In this document: piece after piece, positions 31,263 to 42,700 of the stretch | How positions within the stretch are numbered: the first letter of the stretch is position 1 | Layout: every line of letters starts with the position of its first letter | Source of the DNA: Aradus depressus | Lineage: Eukaryota > Arthropoda > Insecta > Hemiptera > Aradidae | Assembly: GCA_963662175.1 (NCBI GenBank) | Contig: OY759225.1 | Coordinates: forward strand, 12,517,601 to 12,581,600 | Length of the DNA stretch: 64,000 bases | Direction: 5' to 3' | Made by a program: the position numbers and the translations under genes | The notes under the pieces: generated by a model | Told to the model about the DNA's origin: nothing | The model's database searches: none | What the model saw: the letters and a program-made list of their open reading frames with translations, nothing else

Positions 31263-31551
31263 ACAGAGCAGAATATACTAAAGGGTGACTATAAAAGAGA
31301 CGGAAGGATGACCAGAATAAAAAAACTAATACAATTAATTTATAACAGATATAATAAGAGGCTTTAAAAAAAAAATAATAATAAAAAAAAAATACTAAGA
31401 AGAAATAGGTATATATATATTTCAAAAATGAAGAAATAAGTAAGAAAATGAAAAAAACAATAATGTAAATTAAAATAATATTTTTCGTTGCCTTATTAAA
31501 AAAACTGGGTTTGATTTCGTGAACAATTGTTGCCTTAATAATATTTATAGT

Positions 31552-31898
31552 GAGGGCGCCGGTAGCTCAGTGGTATGCGTGCTTGACTTCTGAGCTCAAG
31601 GTCGTGGGTTCGTAGCCCGACCGAGGCCCTTAGTTTATTTTATCTGGGAGGTAAAATAAACTTAAGCACGCCGTCCTTCGGATGGGACGTTAAGCGATGG
31701 TCCCGAGCCTGTACGATGTCAGGTACTCGTTAAAGACCCCTACCCTAGATGAATAAAAATTTAGGGTAGGCAAAATTTAGGACTCCCACAGTAGAGTCGG
31801 GCTCATGTCCACCAGAGTGACGAAAGAGCACTCTGGTAGTAGGCGATATGACCTCGTAGTTAAAGCCCGGGCATGAGTCATAAAACCTAACCTAACCT
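31552..31898 (+). mobile_element. SINE-A, full-length reference copy
   Basis: About 347 bp flanked by the perfect 12-bp duplication aatatttatagt (31540-31551 and 31899-31910). Head: A box tagctcagtgg and B box ggttcgtagccc, resembling a tRNA gene. Body: cacgccgtccttcggatggg, gatgtcaggtactcgttaaa. Tail: three CCTAA units. Clean ends make it the best copy for defining the family. It lies about 70 bp upstream of the acceptor of the first coding exon of the coiled-coil gene. Confidence 0.95.
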
Positions 31899-31983
31899 AA
31901 TATTTATAGTAATATAGTTGGCATGTGTACTATGAATGTAGATTTACAATTCTTATTGTCTGTTACAGTTCTGAAAAATCAAA

Positions 31984-32054
31984 ATGGGGACCTGGACCTG
32001 TGCCCTTCTTCTATTTCTGCCACTAATTGACGCAGGACCTCCCCGAGGAGTTAC
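31984..32054 (+). CDS. Coiled-coil gene, coding exon 1 (signal peptide)
   Basis: ATG 31984 encodes MGTWTCALLLFLPLIDAGPP then RGV and ends in phase 2 at a perfect donor (AC|gtaagt). The hydrophobic core ALLLFLPL followed by small residues DAG suggests cleavage near residue 18. The ATG is the first in this exon. Confidence 0.85.
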
Positions 32055-35000
32055 GTAAGTTTAAGATTTACAACAATATTAATTGTTAATTGTATTTGAG
32101 AAATTGTAATAACAACAAGCAGTGCCCATTTTTACCGATGACCGGGGTTTAACTACAAGGTCATATCGCTTACTACCAGAGCGCTCTTTCGTCACTTTGG
32201 TGGACATGAGCCCCACTCTACTGTGGGAGTCCTAAATTTTGTCTACTCTAAATTTTTATTCACCTAGGGTAGGAGGTCTTTAACGAGTACCTGACATCGT
32301 ACAGGCTTGGGGCCATCGTTTAACGTCCCATCCGAAGGACGGCGTGTTTAAGTTTATTTTACCTCGCAAATAAAATAAACTAACGGTCGGGTTTCGAACC
32401 CACGATCTTGAGCTCAGAAGACAAGCACGCATACCACTGACGCCCTCTATAATAATAAGATATATGATTGTGCTGAGTTGCCAACTTGACCCGTGTGGGG
32501 AGGCACTGTTTAACCTCAGCTAACAACACAGTGGCTACCATTCTCTGCACGTTTCGTTTTTTTTTTTACCTTCATGTTTCTTTCATAAAACGAAGAGGTT
32601 CATATTATAAATTGAGATAGATCAATACGAATGGTCTACCTCAACTGAACTACTGAATACCAATAGAGTTTTTCAATGGATGCACAATGCAACAGAGATT
32701 CATATTGCAACTTCTAAGTTCAGAAAAGCGGTCGTATTGTGGAAACTTATAATAAATAAAAAATAAACAAAAAACCTGACTAAGGTAAAAAAAATAGCAG
32801 TAGAAAGTGAAACCGTATGTGAATATAAATCGTGAAATTTTTTTACTTTCTTATACTTACAGCATAAGGAAGAATTGTAATCGTGTGGAAATCCGAGATC
32901 GAGGTTTCAACTGATTTTCACGTTTCAAGGTCCTCTGAATACGTTCTGACCATTTTCGAAATGTGTGTGTGCATGTGATTGGAAAGTACTCGATTGTTGC
33001 TACGAGTATGAACATGAATTTCAAATGAAGCATATAGGTTAGGTTTTAACCGATAAGCTTAGAGATTAAAAACACTTTCTATCACTAAGAGTCGGGTTTA
33101 TCTCCACCAGAGGGACAAAAGAACGCTCTGGTAGTAGGTGATATGACCTTGTAGTCACAATAACTAATTGTATACAATGTTTGTCTCCCACCTAGACATG
33201 AGGACATCAGGGATGCAATCATTTCACTGGTACATCTTCTGCAGACCTCCACTCAGAAGCTGGAACGCCACGAACTGAGAGAGAAACAGCTTGGAGACCA
33301 ACTGAAGAAGGCACTCAGCGGCTTGGATACTCGAGAGCGGTCTCAGGATGTCAAGTTGGCCGAACTTACAACCCTGCTGACCCGGATCGATGACAGGATC
33401 AACAGAATGGAGGCCAAAGTGGAAAATCAGGTATTTCAACTCATCCGAGGGGAGGGTAAAAAATTGACAGGGGCCCCCTAGAGTTGTAGTTACGCAACTG
33501 GCTGCGCCGACCACAACGTTTCTTTCCAATGGAGTGTTATATTTTTCTATTCAAATTCTGAAACTGGATTTTTTGAAAAAAATAAAAGTAGGGGAGATAA
33601 GTATGTTTTGGCGCAGTACAACAGTACCTACCTCCTAGTACAACAGTACCTACCTCCTAGTACAACAGTACCTACCTTCTAGTACAACAGTACCTACCTC
33701 CTAGTACAACAGTACCTACCTCCTAGTACAACAGGGTGTTCCACCGCGCACCACCGGCTTTGTACCCAGTCAAGTAAAGACCCAGGATCATTAGCCCTTG
33801 CGCCAAAACATACTTATCTCCCCTACTAATAAATTACAAGAAATTAAGTTTCATGTCTGCAAATAAGATCTGGGAGAAAAATATCGTTTTGAAATTTGTA
33901 CCCAACCTGAATATCTCCAGGAATATTTATCACATCAATATTATTTTTGTATCATTTTTCTTTTCAAAAATCTAATTTCGTCGTTTGAAATTAAACACAT
34001 AGCGTACCATTGGAAAAAAAAAGTTTGGGTTGTGGCGTAGCTCCTCAGGGGATAGATAGGGGGAGGTATAATTATGGGGTGAAGAAAAATAATAATAAAA
34101 AATAGGGAAAAGTGATGTTTGTTTCATGTTTGTAATTACAACCAACAGTGTGTCGCATTGAACAGTCGGGAAACCAAACCAGCATACAAACTCCTCAAAA
34201 AAAACGTTGTCGACCGTTTCGGCTCAGATATCGACGGGGCCATAGCCAGGAGGGGGGGGGGACGTGCCCCCCCCTGGCCAGAGCAAAAAACCCAGATAAA
34301 AATTAAATAAACTAAAAAAATAGTTTTTATTAAAAATGGATTGCTTGCAAGTTACCAATAGGATCTTCAAATTTCCCGTGCGTCTGATTCCTAAATCAGC
34401 AATCAGCTGTTACATAAATGTACATGTACAAAACAAGTCATATTACATTTATTTAAATATATATGAATTCTATCATTTCATTTCCTCGCTCAAAATCGTC
34501 ATTTATGTTTTACTTTATACTCTTAAAGCTGATTTTACATGCGCAGTAAAAATGCACGCTATTGGATGTGAGTCATTTAATTTTATAGCATAAAAACCAC
34601 AGCGTGCATTTGCTGCTGCTGCGCTTTGCATTTTTGCTGGTCATGTAAAGTCAACTTAAGTATTACAGTCAGTGGTTACCTCAGGAGGAGCTTTCTAGAG
34701 GTCCGAGTCTCCCAAATTAATAACAAAAAGTCTGCAGTGCTAACCACGGAAACTGCGGGCTGGGCCTCCGGGAGACTGTACCCCCACCCTCGTAGCCTAA
34801 CTTTGCCCCCCCCCCCCCCCCCCTTCTCCTTGCACAACCCAAAAGTATATATTTTTAATATACAAGGATCTATAAAATATTTTCTTTTGTTGCAGAATGA
34901 TCGTGAGAAGAGCATGTACACAATTGATACAGTCCCATTGCAGTCCTGGATGTCAAATGTTGAAGGAATGTTAAACAAACAACAAACACCCTCCAACGAA

Positions 35001-36056
35001 CTCACACTCAACAAAGACAAAATAGAACGAATGGAAACCTTCCTCAGTTCCAAGATAGACTCACTAACAGCAGCCATGGAGCGACTAGAATCACAGATCC
35101 TCAATTCAGCCAGGATGGACATACCGAAGGAGCTCACCTCAAAAATAGACTTACAACACACCATACAAGAAGACTGGCATAGAAATTTAATGGCGGCCGT
35201 TGAAAGAAGCTCACGACTCATGTCTGAGGGACAATCTGGTAACAGTATTGAACTGTACAACTCTACAAAAGGGGACCTAGAAAAAATTAAATACGATCTG
35301 TCCTATCTTACCAACGAAAGAATTTCTAACATAAACAATATTCTACAAAGTATTGCTGATGGTAAATTTACAGAAATGTATAAATCTCTTGACGAAATAA
35401 AAAATATGTTGAATGGTTACTTTTCCGAAATGCAGGGAAAACAAGAAGACATATCGAAAGATGTTAGGTCTTTAACAAAAGTTGAACCAGTACTTATACA
35501 AACTGCAGACAATGTCATGGACACTAAAAGACGTATTGAATACGGTGTACAAGAAATTGTTTTAGAATTGTCTGATGTTGTACGAAATCAAGGTAAAGAG
35601 TTAAATAACACAGTAAATCAACGATTTAACGATATCTCTGCAACAATATTAGAAAATCAAAATGGTGGATTGTCCAATTTAAGTTCAAAAATTGAAATGG
35701 AAATAAGTCAAGTTTGGCGACAAATTGGAATTATGTACAAACAATTAACTGACTCAACAAGTGCTCTAGACAAATTGCAAAAACAAACAGAAAAATATGT
35801 TAATGGAAGTTTAAGTACAATGGACAGTATGGATGGACAAGTGGGAGAAATAACAGGACGTGTCTCAGACGTTAAGGAAAATCTTAACTATCTCATGGGT
35901 CGACTTCTTCTCGTCACACAAGAATTTAATCAGACTAAAGGTGCACTTGCAACTGCATTTGATAACTTGAGAAAAACATTCAAAAACGTTCAACAAGATG
36001 TGAAAGATTTGGGACCTGGACCCATCCCCATAGATCCTGAAGATAACAAACTTTAA
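31984..36056 (+). CDS. Secreted coiled-coil protein, three coding exons
   Basis: Coding exons are 31984-32054, 33196-33430 and 34896-36056, joined at phases 2 and 0 with GT-AG sites. They give 488 residues. Residues 1-18 (MGTWTCALLLFLPLIDAG) form a signal peptide. The remainder is one long, charged, heptad-patterned coiled coil with no cysteine at all after the signal. Five or more N-glycosylation sequons are visible (NST, NNT, NLS, NGS, NQT). The protein ends GPGPIPIDPEDNKL. It looks like an extracellular rod-forming or oligomerising protein. I do not recognise a named family. The 5' UTR begins after an acceptor (gttacag) at about 31970, so a non-coding exon lies upstream. The introns carry SINE-A, a minisatellite MITE and a hAT-like element. 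Confidence 0.85.
32135..32446 (-). mobile_element. SINE-A in intron 1 of the coiled-coil gene
   Basis: Minus-strand, nearly complete copy from ggggtttaactacaaggtca to gcataccactgacgcc. Confidence 0.9.
33086..33166 (+). repeat. SINE-A 3' fragment
   Basis: The last 80 bp of SINE-A (gagtcgggtttatctccacc ... cacaataactaatt), 30 bp before exon 2 of the coiled-coil gene. 32447-33085 otherwise holds unassigned intron sequence. Confidence 0.8.
33196..33430 (+). CDS. Coiled-coil gene, coding exon 2
   Basis: Acceptor cccacctag, donor CAG|gtattt. Reads THEDIRDAIISLVHLLQTST then QKLERHELREKQLGDQLKKA and later ELTTLLTRIDDRINRMEAKV. The pattern is heptads of L/I with K/E/R. GC content is clearly higher than the flanking introns. 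Phase 2 in, 0 out. Confidence 0.9.
33587..33827. mobile_element. MITE with minisatellite core and perfect 29-bp inverted ends
   Basis: The first 29 bases (AGTAGGGGAGATAAGTATGT...GGCGCA, 33587-33615) are the exact reverse complement of 33799-33827. Both sides are flanked by AATAAA (33581-33586, 33828-33833). The inside is a 22-bp tandem repeat (gtacaacagtacctacctcc) in five or more copies at about 33616-33735, followed by a unique stretch (ccaccgcgcaccaccggctt). It lies in intron 2 of the coiled-coil gene. Confidence 0.85.
34239..34822. mobile_element. Non-autonomous hAT-like element, copy 2
   Basis: Starts gccatagccaggagggggg and ends at a C18 tract after ccaccctcgtagcctaactt. It matches 12655-13160 through most of its length. 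It lies in intron 2, ending only about 75 bp before exon 3. The nested MITE is at 34528-34653. Confidence 0.7.
34528..34653. mobile_element. Nested short MITE (copy 2)
   Basis: Same element as 12872-13002 in the same position of its host repeat. Here the right arm is long (gcatttgctgctgctgcgct...) and the left arm is internally deleted, the reverse of copy 1. Confidence 0.65.
34896..36056 (+). CDS. Coiled-coil gene, last coding exon
   Basis: Acceptor ttttgttgcag at 34895, 387 codons to TAA at 36054-36056. Starts NDREKSMYTIDTVPLQSWMS and runs through repeated heptad blocks (KIERMETFLSSKIDSLTAAM, EKIKYDLSYLTNERISNINN, LNYLMGRLLLVTQEFNQTKG) to the acidic, proline-rich end. An open frame continues upstream into the intron, with an ATG at 34626. 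That stretch is hAT-like repeat sequence, and the splice acceptor is the better start. Confidence 0.9.
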   Translation, partial: NDREKSMYTIDTVPLQSWMSNVEGMLNKQQTPSNELTLNKDKIERMETFLSSKIDSLTAAMERLESQILNSARMDIPKELTSKIDLQHTIQEDWHRNLMAAVERSSRLMSEGQSGNSIELYNSTKGDLEKIKYDLSYLTNERISNINNILQSIADGKFTEMYKSLDEIKNMLNGYFSEMQGKQEDISKDVRSLTKVEPVLIQTADNVMDTKRRIEYGVQEIVLELSDVVRNQGKELNNTVNQRFNDISATILENQNGGLSNLSSKIEMEISQVWRQIGIMYKQLTDSTSALDKLQKQTEKYVNGSLSTMDSMDGQVGEITGRVSDVKENLNYLMGRLLLVTQEFNQTKGALATAFDNLRKTFKNVQQDVKDLGPGPIPIDPEDNKL

Positions 36057-36201
36057 ATGTATATTTGTGTACTTTCTTACCACAACTAAGTAATTCTAAC
36101 GCTAGATCACACTACTTTCAATTTAAGTAATTTCTAGATAATAACAATGATGTATAGTTTAGAATAGTTCCTTTTTATAAGTGTATATGTTATGTGATGT
36201 A
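36057..36201 (+). other. 3' UTR of the coiled-coil gene
   Basis: AT-rich sequence after the stop, with no AATAAA before the Tigger relic at 36202. A signal inside that relic (aataaa at about 36339) may be used. Confidence 0.35.
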
Positions 36202-36871
36202 CAGTAGAACCCCTCATATCCGTCACCTACAGGACGATGGTCGGATAATCAAAGGAACAAAAAAAAACGTTTATTGTAGTAAAAAAAGTCTATATTCTTA
36301 CAAAAATTCAAATAATATTACTTGTACAACAACTATAGAATAAAATGCAGTTTATGTTACAATACAGTACAAGTGTTTTAGTGAAAAATGTCAGTAATGA
36401 TTTTAATATGTAATCCTGATTTTGCGGATGCATCCCGCCACATTTTCGCCCACAATACATTGGTGTTGCTGTTGCATACTGCTCGATGTATTTTAGCGGG
36501 ACTTCAAATGCATCTTTTGCACTGGAATGACAACATTTTCACTGGTGTGTTTTTCTTCGACCGTATCGTTTCCGTCTATCAGCTGTAGCGCTATTCTGGA
36601 CAACAGAAATCCTTACGATTTTCTTCCCAGTCTTTTATTGTTGTCACTCCTAATTCAGATGCTAACTTAATTACAAACTCATCACGGTCCAAACGCTGTA
36701 GTACTTTCAGATTTTGTAAAAGAGAAACACAAACACGTTTGCGTATATAGAAATATTTATTTAAAAAGTATTATTTTACTGCGCAGTAAACAAACCTTTT
36801 GTTCTCCTGCTTCTGACAGAACAAAGTCACATGGTCGGTTAAACCGAGGTCGGATATGAGAGGTTCTACTG
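36202..36871 (-). mobile_element. Tigger/pogo-type relic
   Basis: TA-flanked ends CAGTAGAACCCCTCATATCC and the inverted ggatatgagaggttctactg. On the minus strand a short frame reads EFVIKLASELGVTTIKDWEE, like the CENP-B-type helix-turn-helix of Tigger transposases. The rest is decayed. It lies just downstream of the coiled-coil gene. Confidence 0.8.
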
Positions 36872-37062
36872 TATTTCTTTTTTTATACCAGAATTCTATG
36901 TAACATAATAACAAAGACTGTTTAAAAAGTATAAAATAAATAAAATATCTACTTAAATTGGTATCTATATCATAAAACCCATTTAATTGAGGGCTTTGGG
37001 GACGCCTTTTACGATCTTCAACTAAATAATCAGTTTGTCCTGTCTTTCTGTATTGCATTTTA

Positions 37063-37614
37063 TATCTGTGGTCACAGGGAATAAATTGGTAGGTCTAAAT
37101 TCGTAACTTTTAGGGCAGCACTTTTTTACTTTTGCATTAATCCAGTTTTTGGAATAAATAAATTATGTTTGCATCAATATTAATCATATACCTTCTAAAT
37201 CTATAGGAGTGAATGAAAATGAATATTGTTAATCTTTCTTGGATTTTTCCTTAGTTACCTAATCATTCCCCATCACTTACCTAATTATTAACCATACTTT
37301 TTGAAATACTCGTGAATGATGCCTCTCTAAAGTTGATTTAACCCCTTGGAATAGTCTGCCGTATTGAATAAATGGTTAAATGCAGTTATCTCGTGAATGA
37401 TTCCTCAAAGAAGTAGATTAAGTTGATTTAACCGAGAACATACACAATTTTACGAGATACCAAGAAACCCACATCTTTATAATTTCGAAAGTATTAGGGT
37501 ACTGAGCTCCCAACTTCTTCACAGTGAGCAGATGGCTTGGGAGATGATCACAGTACACTTAACTCATTTTGGACATTTTACGACTTAACAACTTATTCCC
37601 TGTGACCATAGATA
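37063..37614. mobile_element. Family V MITE, complete copy
   Basis: Inverted ends tctgtggtcacagggaataa (left) and ttattccctgtgaccatag (right), flanked by TA/TATA. About 550 bp, non-coding. It defines the ends of the fragments at 2561 and 18239. Confidence 0.85.
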
Positions 37615-38159
37615 TATTCCGTAAAATTGCTGACAATCCTACAGACAATGTGATATGTTCTGGGTTGTCATTTACAAATGTATTCATAGTGTCTGACTGC
37701 CGAAGCGCTCGACTGGCGATGATACCGCGCGTCTGCATCCGCTAAAGAGCTACATTATAGCAGAAGTATTAACAGAAAGAGAAACTTTTTGTTGAAAAAA
37801 TGCGGTTTGGTTTCTTTGATACTCATGTTTAATTATAAATATAAGTAAAATCTTTAAAGTACGTAATAATACAGTAAATTGATAGAAACGTAATTAAAAA
37901 TAATATATTTATTTATTTACATAGAGAATGTTACATAAGCATCATGACGGCAAAATTAGTACTGTCATCAATGATTTTTGCTGGTGAGATCACTGCACTG
38001 CAGAGATGGGTGGCGTTTTGAAGCGCAGCCAGGTTACATCCCGATCAAGTCTCGCTGCCATGTTTTAACATAATAATATAAAATTAAGAAAATAAAGAGG
38101 AATAAAGAAAACATGCACAGAAAATTGTCACTACAATTAACAAAGAGCAACTCTAGATT
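37615..38159. other. Intergenic spacer between convergent genes
   Basis: No gene or named repeat recognised. Confidence 0.4.
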
Positions 38160-39215
38160 TAAATAAAAGTATTTACTTTTCAGAAAAACAATTCGAGATA
38201 TGCTTTTTGTGAAGGATATGCGACAAAATAATTATACAATAAATATTATATATATTTTTAATTGTTTATAAAACAATTTTCAAATTATTATCAACATTCT
38301 TATTTTTCCAATCATAGCAAAACATATCAGTTTAATTATTTTTCTATCTCTCAAAAAAGAAAAAAAAAAAATAGAGAATGCATTAAAGTATAGCAAAGCG
38401 AATAGTTACGATAATAAATATTATATATATTTTTTTAATCGTTAATAAAACAATTTTCAAAACAACTTTCTCCTTTTTCCAACCCGGACAAAAAATATAT
38501 ATATATATTTGATACTAATCCTTAATTATAAATAGAAAGTGAAATATTTAAAGTATGGTAGTTATAATACAATAATTTTATAGATAATAAAAAAGAAAAA
38601 GAAAGATTTTAAATAACAGAGTAATATCTAATGCTGAATTTTCAATAAAATTAGTTAATATATATTGTTATTACATAAAATAAGCATATTTTTCTTTGTT
38701 AACATTACATTTTTTTTCTCATTTACCTATTAGATTTAGGTAATAAATATAAGTTATTTACTTTCCTTTTCATACATTTTTTGAAGCATAGCGAAAAAAT
38801 AATTAAATAATGAATATTATATATTTTTTAAATTGTTTATAATACAATTTTCAAAACATTGTTAACATTCTCCTTTTTACAATCGCCAAGGAATTTATAA
38901 TAAAATAATTTCATAGAAAATAAGAAGAAAAACATGTAGAACAAACAAGAGAGATTTTTCTTCTAAGAGTAATATTTTCTGAAATCCATATATTAAGAAA
39001 ATATTATTCTGGTGCAGTTCGATTATTATTGTACTCCATAAATTGAGCAAATTTTTCCTTATCAAAAAAACCTTTATTATAACATTTTTTTATTAAATAT
39101 CAGTTTATTTACTTTTTTGGATTTTATGAAAAATAGCGACAAAATTACTAGATAATAAATATGATATTTTTAAAAACTTGTTTATATTACAATTTTCAAA
39201 ACATTTTCAATGCAT
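38160..39215 (+). repeat. Degenerate long-period tandem array
   Basis: A block containing ataaatattatatatatttt ... aaaacaattttcaaa recurs at about 38239, 38411, 38810 and 39152. Each copy is preceded by a ttatttacttttc...gcgacaaaataatta-like part. Spacing is irregular (about 170-400 bp), so units have suffered deletions. It lies downstream of the mannosidase stop. Confidence 0.6.
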
Positions 39216-39473
39216 TATTGTCTGTTTAATACTATTGTTGATTTTTTCTGGCATTTCTTTTTTTTTTTTGACCATATTTCGGGACACTTTCATGCCCTTT
39301 CTTCTGGCCACTATGAACGAATTCCACTATTCTGTGTCTTAAAATGTCCCAAAATAAAGTCAAAAAAAGAAAACACTTCTGGAAGAAATGTCTGAAAAAA
39401 TCAACATTTCAACATCCCAGAGAAGTTTGTTTAATAGTAGAGATTTTCTTGTGTACAAGGAAAATTATTTAAT

Positions 39474-39752
39474 TTATACATGTTTATTTTTCTTGACCGA
39501 CGATGAATGGTTCAACCAGGGAACCAAACGAACGATAAAAGTCCTGATTTGTTTAGGTTGTAAACTTATTTCGTTAGAATCAATGTTGTCATCATTTTGA
39601 GTGTTGTTATTATTTTTTGTAGTATCAGATAGTTGATCTTCAGTAGAATCGATCTCTTCTTTCCAAACCAGTCGAGATATACTCGATTTTTCCACGTTAC
39701 CATCCAGCGACATTTCCTGTACATCTTCCAGTGAGAAGCCCGCAAACAGATA
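39474..39752 (-). CDS. Mannosidase last exon
   Basis: Acceptor tttttcag, then YLFAGFSLEDVQEMSLDGNV, SSISRLVWKEEI, an Asn/Asp-rich insert (KNNNNTQNDDNIDSNE) and ISLQPKQIRTFIVRLVPWL, ending NKHV-TAA. LF..F......E..L..N and I.L.P..IRTF are the family C-terminus. A likely AATAAA on this strand is at about 39071, about 400 bp downstream. Confidence 0.95.
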   Translation of the reverse strand, partial: YLFAGFSLEDVQEMSLDGNVEKSSISRLVWKEEIDSTEDQLSDTTKNNNNTQNDDNIDSNEISLQPKQIRTFIVRLVPWLNHSSSVKKNKHV

Positions 39753-42700
39753 CTGAAAAATTAATACAAAATAAATAAATATTTGTTTTAGTTAATTTAT
39801 TAAAGATGATAAATAGGACCTGTACAGTCTAGACTTGTAAAAAAGTCGTCGGTGATTCACCGACTATGTACTTCCCCATCACTAATTATATACATCTCTC
39901 CCTCCAAAGCCAATCGACCGTTTGATAATAACTATAAATGGAGGTGTTCTGCGTATATGTGTTGTGGTGTTTTTAAAAAAAAAAAGATTTAAAATACATG
40001 TAATAAAATAAAATAAAAACAATTATCACACTTCCTGTAGAAATGTTGCTGGTCTTCTACTAATTTTGCCCGAAAAAGGCCCTAATTTATGACGTGGGAT
40101 TTTGAAGAAAGTACCTATACTTATATAAAAAAAATTCAACAATTACTTCATTTAGATTCTTCTAAATATATAATTCAGAGATTTTATTATAATTCAACAT
40201 TTGAACTGTTTAAAATAAAAAACTCAATAGTTCAACGATTAAAAAAATAATAACTAATTCTAGAGCATTTCATTATTTATAATGCGTGTATTTTTTACAT
40301 CACAGTGTTAACACACAAAAAATCGGATTTTGAGTGATGCGTGCAGTCATCTTGAAAAATCATTAAGTTTTAATATGGTTTAATTCGCAAAAATATGTTA
40401 AGAAATTAAAACGTTTTGCGATATGGAATCATGAACAGACTGATTCGCAGAAATCACTTATTTCACTTAACTCCATTTAAAATGAATAAATATTAAATTG
40501 GACTTAAAAAACATAATTTTTACACTCTCAGAGATGAATAGATTTCAAATATATCAATATATATTCATTATTTTTGCTTCTGTAACGATTTTTAACCAAA
40601 AATCTTAAAACTTGAATACCTCTAAATCAACTTTTTGTGTGTTAGCACATATACGCATAACACCGTCCAAATATTTGGCTTATATAGTAACTTATGAATC
40701 CTCATAGTAAATTTTGTGTCGATATATTCATTACATCGGCAGGTATTAATGTATTTGGGTCAAACCCACCTTCCCCGAACACCACCTCCTCTTCTGCCGA
40801 TTTCGCGAAAAATTGATAGGTGTCCCTCTTATTTAAATAAAATTAAATATATTTAAGCACGGAGTTTTATATATATACCTTCCTCATTCATTACATTGTA
40901 ACAATAAAAATCATGCAAATTCGTATAATAATAGTCTAAGAGATTTTGAAGAAATATGCGGGGGCCACTTTTCTCTCCGCCATATATTTTGTATATTTTC
41001 GCGCAAAATTTTAAATAAAACATTTGCATACATCAATTTTCAAGTGGACTGATGAAGAAGGAGACACATTTTCCAATCTTAGTAGATGTTTTCCATTGGC
41101 CCATGGCTCTACTGTCAGAATGTTTGCTTCTTGAGGGAGATCTGTTGTCAGACCGGAGTGCTAGACGAAAAAAACAAAAATAAAACGAAATATGAGTATA
41201 AAATATTATATGAACACAAACAAATGTTTACTAATGTATATAGATTATATTTGTCTTTTACATATCTTAATTATTCAAACTATTTTAAATTTGTATATAC
41301 ATTATTGCTAACTTTATCTAAATATAACTTTTATATTGTCTAATTTCGGACGTTTTGATCTATTTAAGGTTACTCTTCGCAAAGTGATTGTAGGGAGCGC
41401 CGGTTCGAAACCCGGCCGAGCCCCTTAGTTTCTTTTATCTGGAAGGTAAAATAAACTTAAGCACCCCGTCCTTCGGATGGGACGTTAAGAGATGGCCCCC
41501 GAGCCTGTACGATGTCAGGTACTCGCTCTGGCAGTAGGCGATATTACCTAGTAGTTAAAGCTTGAGTCATAATAACTAACTAATGCTTTTAATTTCCTCA
41601 TTAAATATACTAATAGTTAGTTACAGTTAACTAAATACTAATAGTATTATACCCCTCCTAGATATTTACTTCCACAGATATACAAAGTATAGGGGAAGTT
41701 ATGTAATCGGTCAAATATTTCATGTTTTCTGACCCTCTGATTCCAAAAATTAAAAAAAAAAATGTGTGCAGACAAAACGAGAACGGATATAATGTATGTA
41801 TTGACACAAAAATTTTATCTTTGTGTCCAAAACACCATTACACTAGCAGCTGTTAATTTTCTACTAAATTGGCTGAAGGGAGGAAGTACCTATTTATTTC
41901 AACTATATAGGTTTAGGTTTTATGACTCATGCCCGGGCTTTAACTACTAGGTCATATCGCCTACATGAGCCCGACTTTACTTATGGGAGTCCTAAATTTG
42001 CCTATCCTAAATTTTTATTCACCTAGAATAGGGGGGCTTTAACGAGTACCCGACATCGTACAGGCTCGGGACCCATCCGAAGGACGGCGTGCTTAAGTTT
42101 ATTTTACCTCCCAGATAAACTAAGGGCCTCGGTCGGGTTTCGAACCCACGATCTTAAGCTCAGAAGACAAACACGCATACCACTGAGCTACCGGCGCCCT
42201 CTTTCAACTATAGATGTATAGTGTGTTCCCTAATAGCCGAATAAACAGACATACCTGGATCTGCAATAGTTGTATTTCTGATGATACATCTGAGTGCACC
42301 AGGAGGCAGAAATCATAAACTATATGGGAGCTTGGTCATAAAATACATAACTGGGGAGCGGGAACTTACTTCCCTGCAAGCTACGAATCTAGACAGGTAT
42401 AGTGTACCCTCTAGACGGGAGATGAGCACACTAATTTTATTAGTTTAGCCAAAAATCAACATATAGCGCTCAATAACTAAAAGGCCGCAACAATAAATTT
42501 TTATCCTAAACTGTCGATTGATTTTGGAGGTTATTCACAACGTCTTTGCTCACATTACATGTATAGTGACCAGTATAAAGGCAGTTTATAACCAAATATA
42601 ATTAGATAAGTGCTTACTTGCATGTTAGTGGTGGCTGCCCACTCCGGATAAGAGAGGTGAGTGGGTACCACGAAGAGCCAAGGACTATGGAAGCTGTACT

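Noticed and set aside
31552..31640. tRNA gene
   Set aside because: A and B boxes are present, but the head cannot form a full cloverleaf with a matching acceptor stem and continues into the SINE body. The same head recurs in many copies with target duplications.
33616..33735. CRISPR-like regular repeat
   Set aside because: Repeats are contiguous with no unique spacers, and the context is an intronic MITE in an animal genome.
34626..34895. In-frame ATG extension upstream of the last coiled-coil exon
   Set aside because: It is hAT-like repeat and intron sequence. A strong acceptor at 34895 and phase-matched exons with a signal peptide upstream give a better gene model.
34676..35260. 194-codon minus-strand ORF
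   Set aside because: Antisense to the coiled-coil exon and extending into hAT-like repeat; no motif.
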